From positions 1 through 64,000 of the forward strand of contig NZ_QWEY01000006.1 in the NCBI RefSeq assembly GCF_003443995.1: 64,000 nt of DNA, in the 5' to 3' direction. The notes under the pieces were generated by a model. It saw only the letters and a list, made by a program, of their open reading frames with translations. It did no database searches and was not told where the DNA came from. Position numbers and translations under genes: made by a program. The DNA comes from Pseudotabrizicola alkalilacus (GTDB lineage: Bacteria > Pseudomonadota > Alphaproteobacteria > Rhodobacterales > Rhodobacteraceae). Positions 27,362 through 36,067 of this stretch are shown here, in pieces; position 1 is the first letter of the stretch, and each line of letters starts with the position of its first letter.

Positions 27362-27396
27362 CCCTCCCCGCCAGTGGCCATCACCGGCGGGGAGGG
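27362..27396 (+). terminator. Strong inverted repeat after the antiporter gene
   Basis: CCCTCCCCGCC (27362-27372) pairs perfectly with GGCGGGGAGGG (27386-27396), with a 13-base loop, 13 bases beyond the antiporter stop. No T-run follows directly, so termination would be factor-assisted. The following interval 27397-27526 is markedly AT-rich around 27440-27520 and contains no gene I can support. Confidence 0.5.
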
Positions 27397-27526
27397 GGCG
27401 CGACTCACTTGTGGCCGCCGCCGCCTGCGGCGCGGAATTTTGCATAAATGTCCCTCACAAACACCCAAACGTAATAAAAAATCAAAAATAGCCTCCGTCA
27501 GGGACACTTTATTCTGTTTTTTGCGG

Positions 27527-27555
27527 TTGACGCCCCGAATGCGCCGCCATAGTTT
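27527..27555 (+). promoter_or_regulatory. Promoter of the ilv leader and ilvBN
   Basis: TTGACG (27527-27532) and TAGTTT (27550-27555) are separated by 17 bases. The start would fall near 27562, about 23 bases before the leader peptide ATG. The AT-rich stretch just upstream could bind an activator such as Lrp; no specific site is claimed. Confidence 0.55.
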
Positions 27556-27584
27556 GCCCAACGTAGGGTTTTGAGGGGGCGGCA

Positions 27585-27632
27585 ATGCTGCATATTCTCG
27601 TACTTGGGGGTTTTTGGCGCATGGGCCGGTAA
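27585..27632 (+). CDS. ilv operon leader peptide
   Basis: This 15-codon ORF reads MLHILVLGGFWRMGR and is preceded by GAGGGGG at 5-base spacing. Its codons 2-7 include three Leu, one Ile and one Val, the three end products of the downstream pathway. The stop lies in the loop of the antiterminator hairpin. A ribosome stalled on these codons for lack of charged Leu/Ile/Val tRNA would shift the RNA fold away from the terminator, the classic ilv attenuation design. Too short for routine gene calling. Confidence 0.75.
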   Translation: MLHILVLGGFWRMGR

Positions 27633-27684
27633 CGGTTGACCATAACAGGTTCCCATGCGCCCCCGGAAACCCCGGGGGCTTTTT
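27616..27684 (+). promoter_or_regulatory. ilvBN transcription attenuator (competing hairpins)
   Basis: Hairpin 1 pairs GGCGCATGGG (27616-27625) with CCCATGCGCC (27652-27661). Hairpin 2 pairs GCCCCCGG (27659-27666) with CCGGGGGC (27672-27679) and is followed by T5 (27680-27684), an intrinsic terminator. The two share bases 27659-27661. The terminator lies 46 bases upstream of ilvB, so read-through is needed for expression. Exactly which strand pairs act as protector and antiterminator is inferred. Confidence 0.75.
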
Positions 27685-27729
27685 GTTGCGACAGATCAGG
27701 CCAGACTGGCACAGGCGGAGAGACGGACG

Positions 27730-29514
27730 ATGACACAGACGGGGACACAGTCGATGACGGGACAGCAGGCAATGACCGGTGCCCGGATGGTGGTGCAGGC
27801 ACTGAAAGATCAGGGCGTGGATGTGGTCTTTGGCTACCCCGGCGGCGCGGTCCTTCCGATCTATGACGAGATTTTCCAGCAAAACGACATCCGCCACATT
27901 CTGGTGCGCCACGAACAGGGCGCGATCCATATGGCCGAAGGCTATGCGCGCTCGACCGGCAAGGTCGGCGTGGCGCTGGTGACCTCGGGCCCCGGGGCCA
28001 CCAATGCGGTGACCGGTCTGGTCGATGCGCTGATGGACTCGATCCCGATCGTGGTGTTGTCGGGTCAGGTGCCCACCTTCATGATCGGCACCGACGGGTT
28101 CCAGGAGGCCGATACCGTCGGCATCACCCGTCCCTGCACCAAGATGAACTGGCTGGTGAAAGACACCGCCGATCTGGCGGCCACCATCCATCAGGCGTTC
28201 CACGTCTCCCGCTCCGGCCGCCCCGGCCCGGTGCTGGTGGACATTCCAAAGGATGTGCAGTTCGCCACCTCGGACTATGTGGTGAAGGAAAAGATCAAGG
28301 TCAGCCATTACCAGCCAAAGCTGAAAGGCGACATCGACCAGATCACCCGTCTGGTGGAAATGCTGGAAACTGCCGAACGCCCGATCCTCTATACCGGGGG
28401 TGGCGTGATCAACTCCGGCCCCGCCGCCAGCCAACTGCTGCGCGAACTGGCCGAAGCCACCGGCTTTCCGGTGACCTCGACCCTGATGGGTCTGGGCGCC
28501 TATCCGGCGTCTGGCAAGAACTGGCTGGGCATGCTGGGCATGCACGGGCTCTATGAGGCCAATCTGGCGATGCACGGCTGCGATCTGATGATCAACATCG
28601 GCGCGCGCTTTGACGACCGCATCACCGGCCGGATCAAGGATTTCTCGCCGACCTCGCGCAAGGCGCATATCGACATCGACGCCTCCAGCATCAACAAAGT
28701 GATCCGTGTCGATGTGCCGATCCTCGGCGATGTCGGCCATGTGCTCGAAGACCTGCTGCGGATCTGGAAATCGCGGGGCCGCAAGGTCAACAAGGACGGT
28801 CTGGCGAAATGGTGGAAGCAGATCAACGAATGGCGGGCCGTGAAATGCCTGACCTACACCAACTCGACCGCCATCATCAAACCGCAATACGCGCTGGAAC
28901 GGCTGGAGGCCCTGACCAAGGGCATGGACCGCTACATCACCACCGAGGTCGGCCAGCACCAGATGTGGGCCGCGCAGTTCCTTGGCTTTGAGGGCCCGAA
29001 CCGCTGGATGACCTCCGGAGGCCTCGGCACCATGGGCTACGGCCTGCCCGCCTCGATCGGTGTGCAGATCGCCCATCCGGAGGCGCTGGTGATCAACGTG
29101 GCCGGTGAGGCCAGCTGGCTGATGAACATGCAGGAAATGGGCACCGCCATGCAGTTCCGCGCGCCCGTGAAGCAGTTCATCCTGAACAACGAACGCCTTG
29201 GCATGGTGCGCCAGTGGCAGGAGTTGCTGCATGGTGAGCGCTATTCGCAAAGCTGGTCGGAATCGCTGCCCGATTTCGTGAAACTGGCCGAAGCCTTTGG
29301 CTGCAAAGGCATCAAGGTCAGCGACCCCAAGGATCTGGACGAAGCCATCATGGAAATGATCCGCTATGACGGCCCGGTGATCTTTGACTGTCTGGTGGAA
29401 AAGCACGAAAACTGCTTCCCGATGATCCCGTCGGGCAAACCGCATAATGAGATGCTGCTCGGTGACGCCGACACGCAGGGCGTGATCGGAGCCAAGGGCG
29501 CCGTGCTGGTGTGA
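27730..29514 (+). CDS. ilvB: Acetolactate synthase large (catalytic) subunit
   Basis: This 594-residue ThDP enzyme condenses pyruvate with pyruvate or 2-oxobutyrate, the first common step of valine, leucine and isoleucine synthesis. Visible are the ThDP-activating Glu62 in RHEQGAIHMAEGYA, the FAD-region segments, and a C-terminal ThDP/Mg2+ segment, VINVAGEASWLMN, in which the usual Asp of the GDG-type motif is Glu. The ATG at 27730 is preceded by GGAG; an upstream in-frame ATG at 27655 lies in the terminator stem and is unlikely to be used. The following ilvN gene encodes the regulatory subunit. Confidence 0.96.
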   Translation: MTQTGTQSMTGQQAMTGARMVVQALKDQGVDVVFGYPGGAVLPIYDEIFQQNDIRHILVRHEQGAIHMAEGYARSTGKVGVALVTSGPGATNAVTGLVDALMDSIPIVVLSGQVPTFMIGTDGFQEADTVGITRPCTKMNWLVKDTADLAATIHQAFHVSRSGRPGPVLVDIPKDVQFATSDYVVKEKIKVSHYQPKLKGDIDQITRLVEMLETAERPILYTGGGVINSGPAASQLLRELAEATGFPVTSTLMGLGAYPASGKNWLGMLGMHGLYEANLAMHGCDLMINIGARFDDRITGRIKDFSPTSRKAHIDIDASSINKVIRVDVPILGDVGHVLEDLLRIWKSRGRKVNKDGLAKWWKQINEWRAVKCLTYTNSTAIIKPQYALERLEALTKGMDRYITTEVGQHQMWAAQFLGFEGPNRWMTSGGLGTMGYGLPASIGVQIAHPEALVINVAGEASWLMNMQEMGTAMQFRAPVKQFILNNERLGMVRQWQELLHGERYSQSWSESLPDFVKLAEAFGCKGIKVSDPKDLDEAIMEMIRYDGPVIFDCLVEKHENCFPMIPSGKPHNEMLLGDADTQGVIGAKGAVLV

Positions 29515-29527
29515 TTTCTTGCTGCAA

Positions 29528-29579
29528 ACCCCGGGGGCTTTGCCCCCGGACCCCCAGGATATTTTCAGACAGAAAATGA
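29528..29579 (+). repeat. Intercistronic repeat, copy C (ilvB-ilvN)
   Basis: The hairpin CCGGGGGC-TTT-GCCCCCGG (29531-29549) is followed by ACCCCCAGG and the box ATATTTTCAGACAGAAAATG. It lies within the 76-base ilvB-ilvN gap, oriented with transcription, and ends 12 bases before the ilvN ATG, next to its GGGAGAG ribosome site. Confidence 0.8.
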
Positions 29580-29590
29580 AGGGAGAGGCG

Positions 29591-30151
29591 ATGTCGCCGC
29601 TCAATATCAAACAAGGCTCGACCAGCCATTCCGCCTATGACCTGCGCGACCCCTATGCCGAGGTGATCGAGGCCCATACCCTTGCCGTGATCGTCGACAA
29701 CGAGGCCGGGGTTCTGGCCCGCGTCATCGGCCTGTTCTCGGGGCGCGGTTACAACATCGACAGCCTGACCGTGGCCGAGGTCGACCACACCGGCCACCGC
29801 TCGCGCATCACCATCGTGACCCGGGGCACGCCGCAGATCATCGCGCAGATCAAGGCGCAACTGGCCCGCATCGTTCCGGTGCACGAAGTGCATGACCTGA
29901 CCGAAGAAGGCCCCTCGGTGCAGCGCGAACTGGCGCTGTTCAAGGTGGTGGGCCGCGGCGAGCACCGGATCGAGGCCCTGCGTCTGGCCGAGATCTTCCG
30001 CGCTCATGTCGTGGATTCGACGCTGGAATCCTTTGTGTTCGAGATGACCGGCACGCCGGAAAAGATCGACAGCTTTGCCGAGTTGATGCGCCCCTTGGGC
30101 CTGCGCGAGATAGCGCGGACCGGGGTGGCAGCGCTGTCACGCGGTGTCTGA
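29591..30151 (+). CDS. ilvN: Acetolactate synthase small (regulatory) subunit
   Basis: This 186-residue protein has an N-terminal ACT domain (HTLAVIVDNEAGVLARVIGLFSGRGYNIDSLTV) that binds valine for feedback inhibition, and the C-terminal dimer domain (ELALFKVVGRGEHR). The ATG at 29591 has GGGAGAG upstream; the longer frame translates the intercistronic repeat and is rejected. Its last 15 bases overlap, tail to tail, the end of the CFA-synthase-like gene. Confidence 0.95.
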   Translation: MSPLNIKQGSTSHSAYDLRDPYAEVIEAHTLAVIVDNEAGVLARVIGLFSGRGYNIDSLTVAEVDHTGHRSRITIVTRGTPQIIAQIKAQLARIVPVHEVHDLTEEGPSVQRELALFKVVGRGEHRIEALRLAEIFRAHVVDSTLESFVFEMTGTPEKIDSFAELMRPLGLREIARTGVAALSRGV

Positions 30152-31378
30152 CGGGCGCTGATCGTCGCCGGGTGCGGGATAAAGATACTCCCGCACCCGC
30201 GGCACCGCATCGGATCGGCGCGCGATCTGCATCTGGAACAGCACCATGCCCATATCGGTAAAGCTGACCTCGGCGGCGATCAGGTAATACCACCACATCC
30301 TGACAAAACGGTCGTCGAACATATCGCGCACACGCGGCTCGTTGGCCCGAAAGCGTTGCTGCCAATGGCGCAGCGTGCGCTCGTAATGCCCGCGCCAGAC
30401 TTCCAGATCGGCGACCACCAGCCCGGCGCGTTCCACCCTTGGGATCACCTCGGAAAACGCCGGCGCATAGCCGCCGGGAAAGATATACTTCTGAAACCAC
30501 GGCGACAGCACGCGCGGCGGCGTATGCCGCCCGATGAAATGGATCAGTCCGACGCCATCTTCCGCCAGCACCCCATGGATCTTGTCGAAATAGGCCTGAT
30601 ACTGCGGCACGCCGACATGCTCCATCATACCCACGCTCACCACCCGGTCAAAGCGGTCGGGCACATGGCGGTAGTCCTGCAACCGAAACGCCACCCGGTC
30701 GCTCAGCCCCATCGCCGCCGCCCGGGACCGCGCCGCCTCCAGTTGCACCTGTGACAGGGTGATCCCGGTGACATGCACCCCATGCGCGCGCGCCAGATAC
30801 AGCGCCAGCCCGCCCCAGCCGCAGCCGATGTCCAGCACCCGCAACCCCGGCCGCAGGCAGAGCTTGGCCGCGATATGTGCCATCTTGGCCGCCTGCGCGG
30901 CTTCGAGTGTCATCGCGTCATCGCGGAAATAGGCGCAGGTGTATTGCAGGTCTTCTTCCATGAAGAGCGCGTAGAACGCATCGGGAATGTCATAGTGATG
31001 CTGCACCCGGCGCCGGGCCAAGTGCAGCGTGTTCCACTGCATCAGCCCTTTGGTCCGCACCCGCAGGCCATGCGCCAGCCGCATTGGCAAGGGCAGCCGC
31101 CCGGACTGCGCCGAGCGCGCCGCGATCTGCAGGAACCCCCGCAGATCATCATCTGACGGAAAGCTCAGGCCCCCGTCCATATACCCCTCTCCCAGCGCCA
31201 TCTGCGGGTTGAGCAGGATACGCCGCGGCAAGGCCGGGTCGGTGATCATCAGCTGCGCCTCGGGGCCGGTACCTGCGCCGGGGCCATAACTGCCCATGCG
31301 GCCATCGGGAAAGCGCACATGCAAACGGCCCTGGCGGATGCCCCGGTCCAGTACAGCCTGCAACGCTCTGATCCACAT
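30137..31378 (-). CDS. Cyclopropane-fatty-acyl-phospholipid synthase-like methyltransferase
   Basis: This 413-residue SAM-dependent enzyme has the motif VLDIGCGWGGLALYLA and the CFA-synthase hallmarks VQHHYDIPDAFYALFM, QYTCAYF and VSVGMMEHVG. It would add a methylene group across unsaturated acyl chains of membrane lipids. The ATG at 31378 has GGGGAC upstream; an earlier ATG at 31396 has none. The N-terminal region (about 1-110) is the lipid-binding extension of the family. Whether it makes cyclopropane or a related methylated lipid cannot be told from sequence. Confidence 0.88.
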   Translation of the reverse strand: MWIRALQAVLDRGIRQGRLHVRFPDGRMGSYGPGAGTGPEAQLMITDPALPRRILLNPQMALGEGYMDGGLSFPSDDDLRGFLQIAARSAQSGRLPLPMRLAHGLRVRTKGLMQWNTLHLARRRVQHHYDIPDAFYALFMEEDLQYTCAYFRDDAMTLEAAQAAKMAHIAAKLCLRPGLRVLDIGCGWGGLALYLARAHGVHVTGITLSQVQLEAARSRAAAMGLSDRVAFRLQDYRHVPDRFDRVVSVGMMEHVGVPQYQAYFDKIHGVLAEDGVGLIHFIGRHTPPRVLSPWFQKYIFPGGYAPAFSEVIPRVERAGLVVADLEVWRGHYERTLRHWQQRFRANEPRVRDMFDDRFVRMWWYYLIAAEVSFTDMGMVLFQMQIARRSDAVPRVREYLYPAPGDDQRPSDTA

Positions 31379-31449
31379 CGCCCGTCCCCGCACCATTTAC
31401 GTCTTGTGACAACAGCGTAATAAGGGCGCGTAAGCATGGAAAGGCGTTT

Positions 31450-32226
31450 TCAGCGCCCCTCGAAATCCGCCGGGCGTTTGTCAAGGAAGGCCACGACGCC
31501 CTCCATGAAATCGCGGGTCTGACCGCAAGCGCCTTGCAGCCGCGCCTCCAGCGCCAGCTGCGCCTCCAGATCATTGGCGTAGCTTTGCCGCAGTGCCTGT
31601 TTCACACCGTGATAGGCCACCGTCGGGCCATTGGCCAAGGCGCCCGCGCGGGCGGCGATATGGGCGGCAAAGCCATCGTCCGCCACCACTTCCCAGATCA
31701 TGCCCCAGTCAGCGGCCTGCTGTGCAGAGATCTTGTCGGCAAACAGCATCGCCCCCATGGCGCGGGCAAAGCCGACCTGACGCGGCAGCCAATAGGTGCC
31801 GCCCGCATCCGGCATCAGGCCGATCCGTGTGAACGCCTGAATGAAACTGGCGCTCTGCGCCGCGATCACCACATCGCAGGCCAACGCCAGATTGGCCCCG
31901 GCCCCCGCCGCCGCGCCATTCACGGCGGCAATGGTCGGCACCGGGCACTCCATGATCGCGCGCAGCAGCGGCTCGTATTCGTCGCGCAGGGTGCGTTCCA
32001 GATCAATCTCGGCGATCCTGGCTCGGTCGCCCAGATCCTGACCCGAGCAGAACGCCCGCCCGGTCCCGGTCAGCACGATGACGCGGGCCGATCTGGCGCC
32101 ATGGCGCATCGCATCCAGCAGCTCCGCCCGCATCTGGCTGGACAGCGCATTCATCACCTCGGGCCGGTTCAGGGCAACGGTTGTGATGCCGCCGTCTTCG
32201 GTGACGCTGATCGTCTGATAATCCAT
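31450..32226 (-). CDS. Enoyl-CoA hydratase/isomerase, PaaG-like
   Basis: This 258-residue crotonase-fold protein has the oxyanion-hole segments FCSGQDLGDR and AVNGAAAGAGANLAL, and the PaaG-type motif GLMPDAGGTYWLPRQVG. The end VAFLDKRPADFEGR closely resembles PaaG, the ring-epoxide isomerase of phenylacetate breakdown. No other paa genes are in the window, so the physiological substrate is uncertain. The ATG at 32226 has AGGGGG upstream. Confidence 0.85.
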   Translation of the reverse strand: MDYQTISVTEDGGITTVALNRPEVMNALSSQMRAELLDAMRHGARSARVIVLTGTGRAFCSGQDLGDRARIAEIDLERTLRDEYEPLLRAIMECPVPTIAAVNGAAAGAGANLALACDVVIAAQSASFIQAFTRIGLMPDAGGTYWLPRQVGFARAMGAMLFADKISAQQAADWGMIWEVVADDGFAAHIAARAGALANGPTVAYHGVKQALRQSYANDLEAQLALEARLQGACGQTRDFMEGVVAFLDKRPADFEGR

Positions 32227-32322
32227 GTGGCCCCCTGAGTGTTTGAGCGCCAGACTAACCGCAGCCGCCCCCAAGAAAAGACCAAACGCCGCGTCACTTG
32301 CAGGCGTCACCCAAGCCCGGAG

Positions 32323-32781
32323 CTACTTATTCATCAACTCGCGCAGCCGCGCCTGTTCGTCAGCGGTCAGCGCCTCGGCCGGGGCCACAGCCTGCCCGCG
32401 CCTGCGGATATAGAGGAATGCCCCCAGCCCGCCCAGCAGCAACACCCCCGGCCCGGCCAGCCACAGGATCAGGTTTGCGCCCTCGGCCCTCGGGTTGAAC
32501 AGCACGAATTCGCCGTAGCGGCTGACCACAAAGTCGATCACCTCGGCATCCGTATCCCCCGCCATGATCCGCTCGCGCACCACCAGCCGCAGATCGCGGC
32601 TGATCGGGGCGTTGGAATCGTCAATCGACTCGCCCTGGCACACCGGGCAGCGCAGATCACGGCTGATGGCGCGTGCGCGCGCCTCCAATGCCGGATCGGC
32701 CAGCACCTCGTCGGGTTGCACCGCAAAGGCGGGCGACAGCGGCGCGAAGGCCAGCATCAGGACCAGCAGGAACCGCGTCAT
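32323..32781 (-). CDS. ccmH: Cytochrome c maturation protein CcmH
   Basis: This 152-residue protein has a signal peptide (about 1-20), the redox motif LRCPVCQ at about residues 44-50 and one C-terminal membrane segment (LILWLAGPGVLLLGGLGAFLYI). It reduces apocytochrome c thiols or delivers apocytochrome to CcmF for haem ligation. It follows ccmF by 5 bases. The C-terminal TPR domain found in some CcmH proteins is absent, as in the short CcmH/CycL type. Confidence 0.93.
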   Translation of the reverse strand: MTRFLLVLMLAFAPLSPAFAVQPDEVLADPALEARARAISRDLRCPVCQGESIDDSNAPISRDLRLVVRERIMAGDTDAEVIDFVVSRYGEFVLFNPRAEGANLILWLAGPGVLLLGGLGAFLYIRRRGQAVAPAEALTADEQARLRELMNK

Positions 32782-32786
32782 GCGCC

Positions 32787-34757
32787 TCACTCCGCCGGAA
32801 CCGCAGCGGTGCGACGGCTCGCCCCCGCCGCCACCCGGTAGCGCCGGTCCGACAGGCTCAGGAAGCCGCCAAACGCCATGATCAGACAGCCGCCCCACAG
32901 CCAGTTGGCAAAGGGCTCGATGTAGGACCGCACCGCATAGCCGCCGCCATCCTGCGGATCACCGATCACCAGATAGATGTCGCGCAGGAACCCGTAGTCA
33001 ATCGCGGCCTCGGTCGTCGGCATCGCCTGCACCGGATAGAACCGCTTTTCCGGGGTCAGCGTCGCCACCAGCGCGCCATCGCGGCGCACCACCATCGTCG
33101 CCTGCGTGCTCCGGTAATTCGGCCCCTGCACCTCTTCGACCGATTGCAGCGTCACCTCATACGGCCCCAGCGGATAGCTGGCCCCCTCTTGCACGATGCG
33201 GATGTCTTCGGTCTTCCACGCCAACATGGCGCAGACCGCAAACACCGTGATGCCCATTCCGGCATGGGCCGTCACCTTGCCCCAGTCAGCGCGCGGCAGA
33301 CGCCCCAGCCGGGCGATCCGGCCCGCAACCGGGCCGCGCCCGGTCCGGCTCCACAGATCAATGCCAGCCCCCAGCACCACCCAGATGCCAAGCGCCACAC
33401 CCACCGGCCCCAGCGCCGTGCGCCCGGTCTGCATCGCCCAGACCAGCGCGCCGACTGAAAACGCCAGCAGCATCGCCGGGATCAAGGGCCGCATCCCGCG
33501 CACCAGTTCGCCGCGCTTCCACGGCATCATCGCCCCGATGGGCAGGATCACCGCCAGCGCCACGGCAAAGGGCGAAAACGCCGCGTTGAAAAATGGCTCC
33601 CCCACACTCAGCTTGCGGTCAAAGAACAGCTCGGCCAGCAGCGGCCAGATCGTGCCGATGAACACCACAAAGGCCGCCACCGACAAAAGCAGGTTGTTGG
33701 CCACCAGCGCCGACTCGCGGCTGACCATGGCAAACAGCCCCTTGGCCTCCATCGTGCCGGCGCGGAACGCAAACAGCGTCAGCGCCCCGCCCATGAACAC
33801 CGCCAGAATCATCAGGATGAACACCCCGCGTTCCGGGTCATTGGCAAAGGAATGGACCGAAGTGATCACCCCGGACCGCACGATGAACGTGCCGATCAGC
33901 GAAAAGCCGAACGCCATGATCGCCAGCAAAATGGTCCACGCCTTCAGGCTTTCGCGCTTTTCCACCACAATCGCCGAATGCAGCAGGGCAGCCGCCAGCA
34001 ACCACGGCATGAAGGACGCATTCTCCACCGGATCCCAGAACCAGAACCCGCCCCAGCCAAGCTCATAATAGGCCCACCAAGAGCCCAGAGCGATGCCAAT
34101 GGTCAGGAATATCCACGCTGCAAGCGTCCATGGCCGCACCCAGCGCCCCCAGGCCGCATCAACCCGCCCCTCGATCAAGGCGGCCACGGCAAAGGAAAAC
34201 GCCATGCTCAACCCGACATAGCCCAGATACAGAAACGGCGGATGAAACGCGAGGCCGGGGTCTTGCAGCAGCGGGTTCAGATCCTGCCCGTCCAGCGGCG
34301 GCACCGCAAGCCGCAGAAACGGGTTCGAGGTGAACAGCATGAAGGTCAGAAACGCGACGCCAATCGAGCCCTGAACCGCAATCACCCGCGCCTTGAGCGT
34401 CGGCGGCAGGTTGCCGCCAAACCACGCCGCACAGGCCCCGAACAGCGCCAGGATCAGCGCCCAAAGCAACAGCGACCCCTCATGGTTGCCCCAGACACCC
34501 GAGATCTTGTAGAGCATCGGCTTCAGCGTATGCGAATTCTGCACCACCAGAACCAAGGAAAAGTCTGAGGTAACAAAGGCGTAGGTCAGTGCCGCAAAAC
34601 TGGCCGCGATCAGCACGAACTGGATCATCGCTGCCGGTTCCGCCACCGCCATCAGTGCCGCATTGCGCCGGTACGCGCCCCACATCGGCACCAGCATCTG
34701 CACCACCGCAACCGCCAGAGCCAGAACCAAGGCAAAGTGACCAAATTCAACGATCAT
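32787..34757 (-). CDS. ccmF: Haem lyase subunit CcmF
   Basis: This 656-residue polytopic membrane protein carries the haem-handling tryptophan-rich motif WGGFWFWDPVENASFMPWL, plus many membrane segments and a periplasmic C-terminal region (about 540-620). Together with CcmH it attaches haem to CXXCH motifs of c-type cytochromes. It starts with MIVEFGHFALVLALAV. Upstream ccmE is not in the window; the 34758-34916 interval shows no gene. Confidence 0.95.
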   Translation of the reverse strand: MIVEFGHFALVLALAVAVVQMLVPMWGAYRRNAALMAVAEPAAMIQFVLIAASFAALTYAFVTSDFSLVLVVQNSHTLKPMLYKISGVWGNHEGSLLLWALILALFGACAAWFGGNLPPTLKARVIAVQGSIGVAFLTFMLFTSNPFLRLAVPPLDGQDLNPLLQDPGLAFHPPFLYLGYVGLSMAFSFAVAALIEGRVDAAWGRWVRPWTLAAWIFLTIGIALGSWWAYYELGWGGFWFWDPVENASFMPWLLAAALLHSAIVVEKRESLKAWTILLAIMAFGFSLIGTFIVRSGVITSVHSFANDPERGVFILMILAVFMGGALTLFAFRAGTMEAKGLFAMVSRESALVANNLLLSVAAFVVFIGTIWPLLAELFFDRKLSVGEPFFNAAFSPFAVALAVILPIGAMMPWKRGELVRGMRPLIPAMLLAFSVGALVWAMQTGRTALGPVGVALGIWVVLGAGIDLWSRTGRGPVAGRIARLGRLPRADWGKVTAHAGMGITVFAVCAMLAWKTEDIRIVQEGASYPLGPYEVTLQSVEEVQGPNYRSTQATMVVRRDGALVATLTPEKRFYPVQAMPTTEAAIDYGFLRDIYLVIGDPQDGGGYAVRSYIEPFANWLWGGCLIMAFGGFLSLSDRRYRVAAGASRRTAAVPAE

Positions 34758-34916
34758 GCGAACCCCCCGCGCGTTCAGACCACCTTATGCCCAAACCCCG
34801 CCACGCGCCATGGGATGCGCGCCCGTGTCGCGGTCACAGTTACGCGGGGGCTTTGAACCGACATCTGAGGCAAATCGTCCAGCATACCGGGACACGGTCA
34901 CAGCGGGCTGGCACCG

Positions 34917-36011
34917 CTACGGACGGCTGATCCGCCCGCCCCCCACCGCCGCCGGAACCCCGGTGGTCGCCGGGGCCGAGGTGGGCAGCCCGCGCATCAC
35001 CCGCACCGCAAGACAGGCAAAGGCCTGCGCCTCCAGCATGTCGCCGTTCAGCCCGATGGCCTCTACCGGCTCCACGCTCAGCCCCATCCGCGCGGACAAG
35101 GCCGCCATCATTGCCGCATTGTGCCGCCCGCCGCCACAGACCAGTACCCGGGCGACAGGCTTTGGAAAATGCTCCGCCCCGCGCGCCACAGCCGCCGCGG
35201 CACAGGCGGTCAGGGTCGCGGCGGCATCGGCATCGGAAAGATGGGAAACGGCAGGCAGCAGGTTTGGAAAATCGTTCCGGTCCAGTGACTTTGGCGGCAT
35301 CTTGAAGAAATAGGGATGGGTCAGAAACGCCGTCACCACGCCTTCATCCACCGTGCCAGACGCCGCCAACTGACCGCCCGCGTCCTGTGCCAACCCGCGC
35401 CGCGCCAGCATCAGATCATTCAGCGGCGCATTGGCCGGGCCGGTGTCAAACGCCATCAGCGCGCCCGGCAGCTCTGGCCTGTCAACACCCGGATCAACCC
35501 AGGTCAGGTTGCCCACACCACCAAGGTTCAGAAACGCCACCGGCGCCTCAAGCCCGGCAAAACGGGCGCAGGCATGGTGAAAGAATGGGGCCAACGGCGC
35601 GCCCTGCCCGCCCATCTGCACATCGTTTGACCGGAAGTCCCACACCACCGGAATCCCAAGCACCTCGGCCAGCAGCGCCCCGTTGCCGGCCTGATGTGTG
35701 CCCCGCCCACGCGGATCATGCGCAAGGGTCTGGCCATGAAACCCCACCACCTCCACACCGGAAAACCGCGCCAGCACCTCGGCATGGGCGGTCTCCACCA
35801 GCTCCGCCGCTTCGGCCACGCCCGCATCCCCCGGCCAGCGACCAAAGGCGCTGCGGATCACCGCGCGTTCCTCTTCGGTATAGGCGCGGTAAGCATCGGG
35901 GCCGAATTCGCTGATGCCATGACCATCGGTCAGCACCAACGCCGCATCCACCCCATCCAGAGAGGTGCCCGACATCGCCCCCAAAGCCCAGATCGGTCCC
36001 GAACCTCGCAT
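34917..36011 (-). CDS. anmK: Anhydro-N-acetylmuramic acid kinase
   Basis: This roughly 364-residue sugar kinase has the ATP/substrate motifs [27 protein letters not shown], and [12 protein letters not shown]. It phosphorylates and hydrolyses 1,6-anhydroMurNAc to MurNAc-6-P during cell-wall recycling. The ATG at 36011 is preferred; a GTG at 36032 in frame is an alternative. It is divergent from tyrS with about 56 bases between. Confidence 0.95.
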   Translation of the reverse strand: MRGSGPIWALGAMSGTSLDGVDAALVLTDGHGISEFGPDAYRAYTEEERAVIRSAFGRWPGDAGVAEAAELVETAHAEVLARFSGVEVVGFHGQTLAHDPRGRGTHQAGNGALLAEVLGIPVVWDFRSNDVQMGGQGAPLAPFFHHACARFAGLEAPVAFLNLGGVGNLTWVDPGVDRPELPGALMAFDTGPANAPLNDLMLARRGLAQDAGGQLAASGTVDEGVVTAFLTHPYFFKMPPKSLDRNDFPNLLPAVSHLSDADAAATLTACAAAAVARGAEHFPKPVARVLVCGGGRHNAAMMAALSARMGLSVEPVEAIGLNGDMLEAQAFACLAVRVMRGLPTSAPATTGVPAAVGGGRISRP

Positions 36012-36067
36012 CTTCCCTTGCGCCCCCCGCACCGCTATACCGCCCGGAAGTATGACACGAGGACGCT

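Noticed and set aside
27316-29610. 764-codon open frame antisense to ilvB
   Set aside because: It mirrors ilvB; the GC-rich codon bias removes stops on the opposite strand. The translation is His/Gln-rich with no recognisable domain.
31450-32226. Part of a phenylacetate degradation cluster
   Set aside because: Only a PaaG-like protein is present; no paaABCDE, paaK or paaZ genes are nearby.
34758-34916. Possible tRNA or small gene between ccmF and anmK
   Set aside because: No cloverleaf arms or CCA-type end can be drawn, and no frame with a ribosome site is present.
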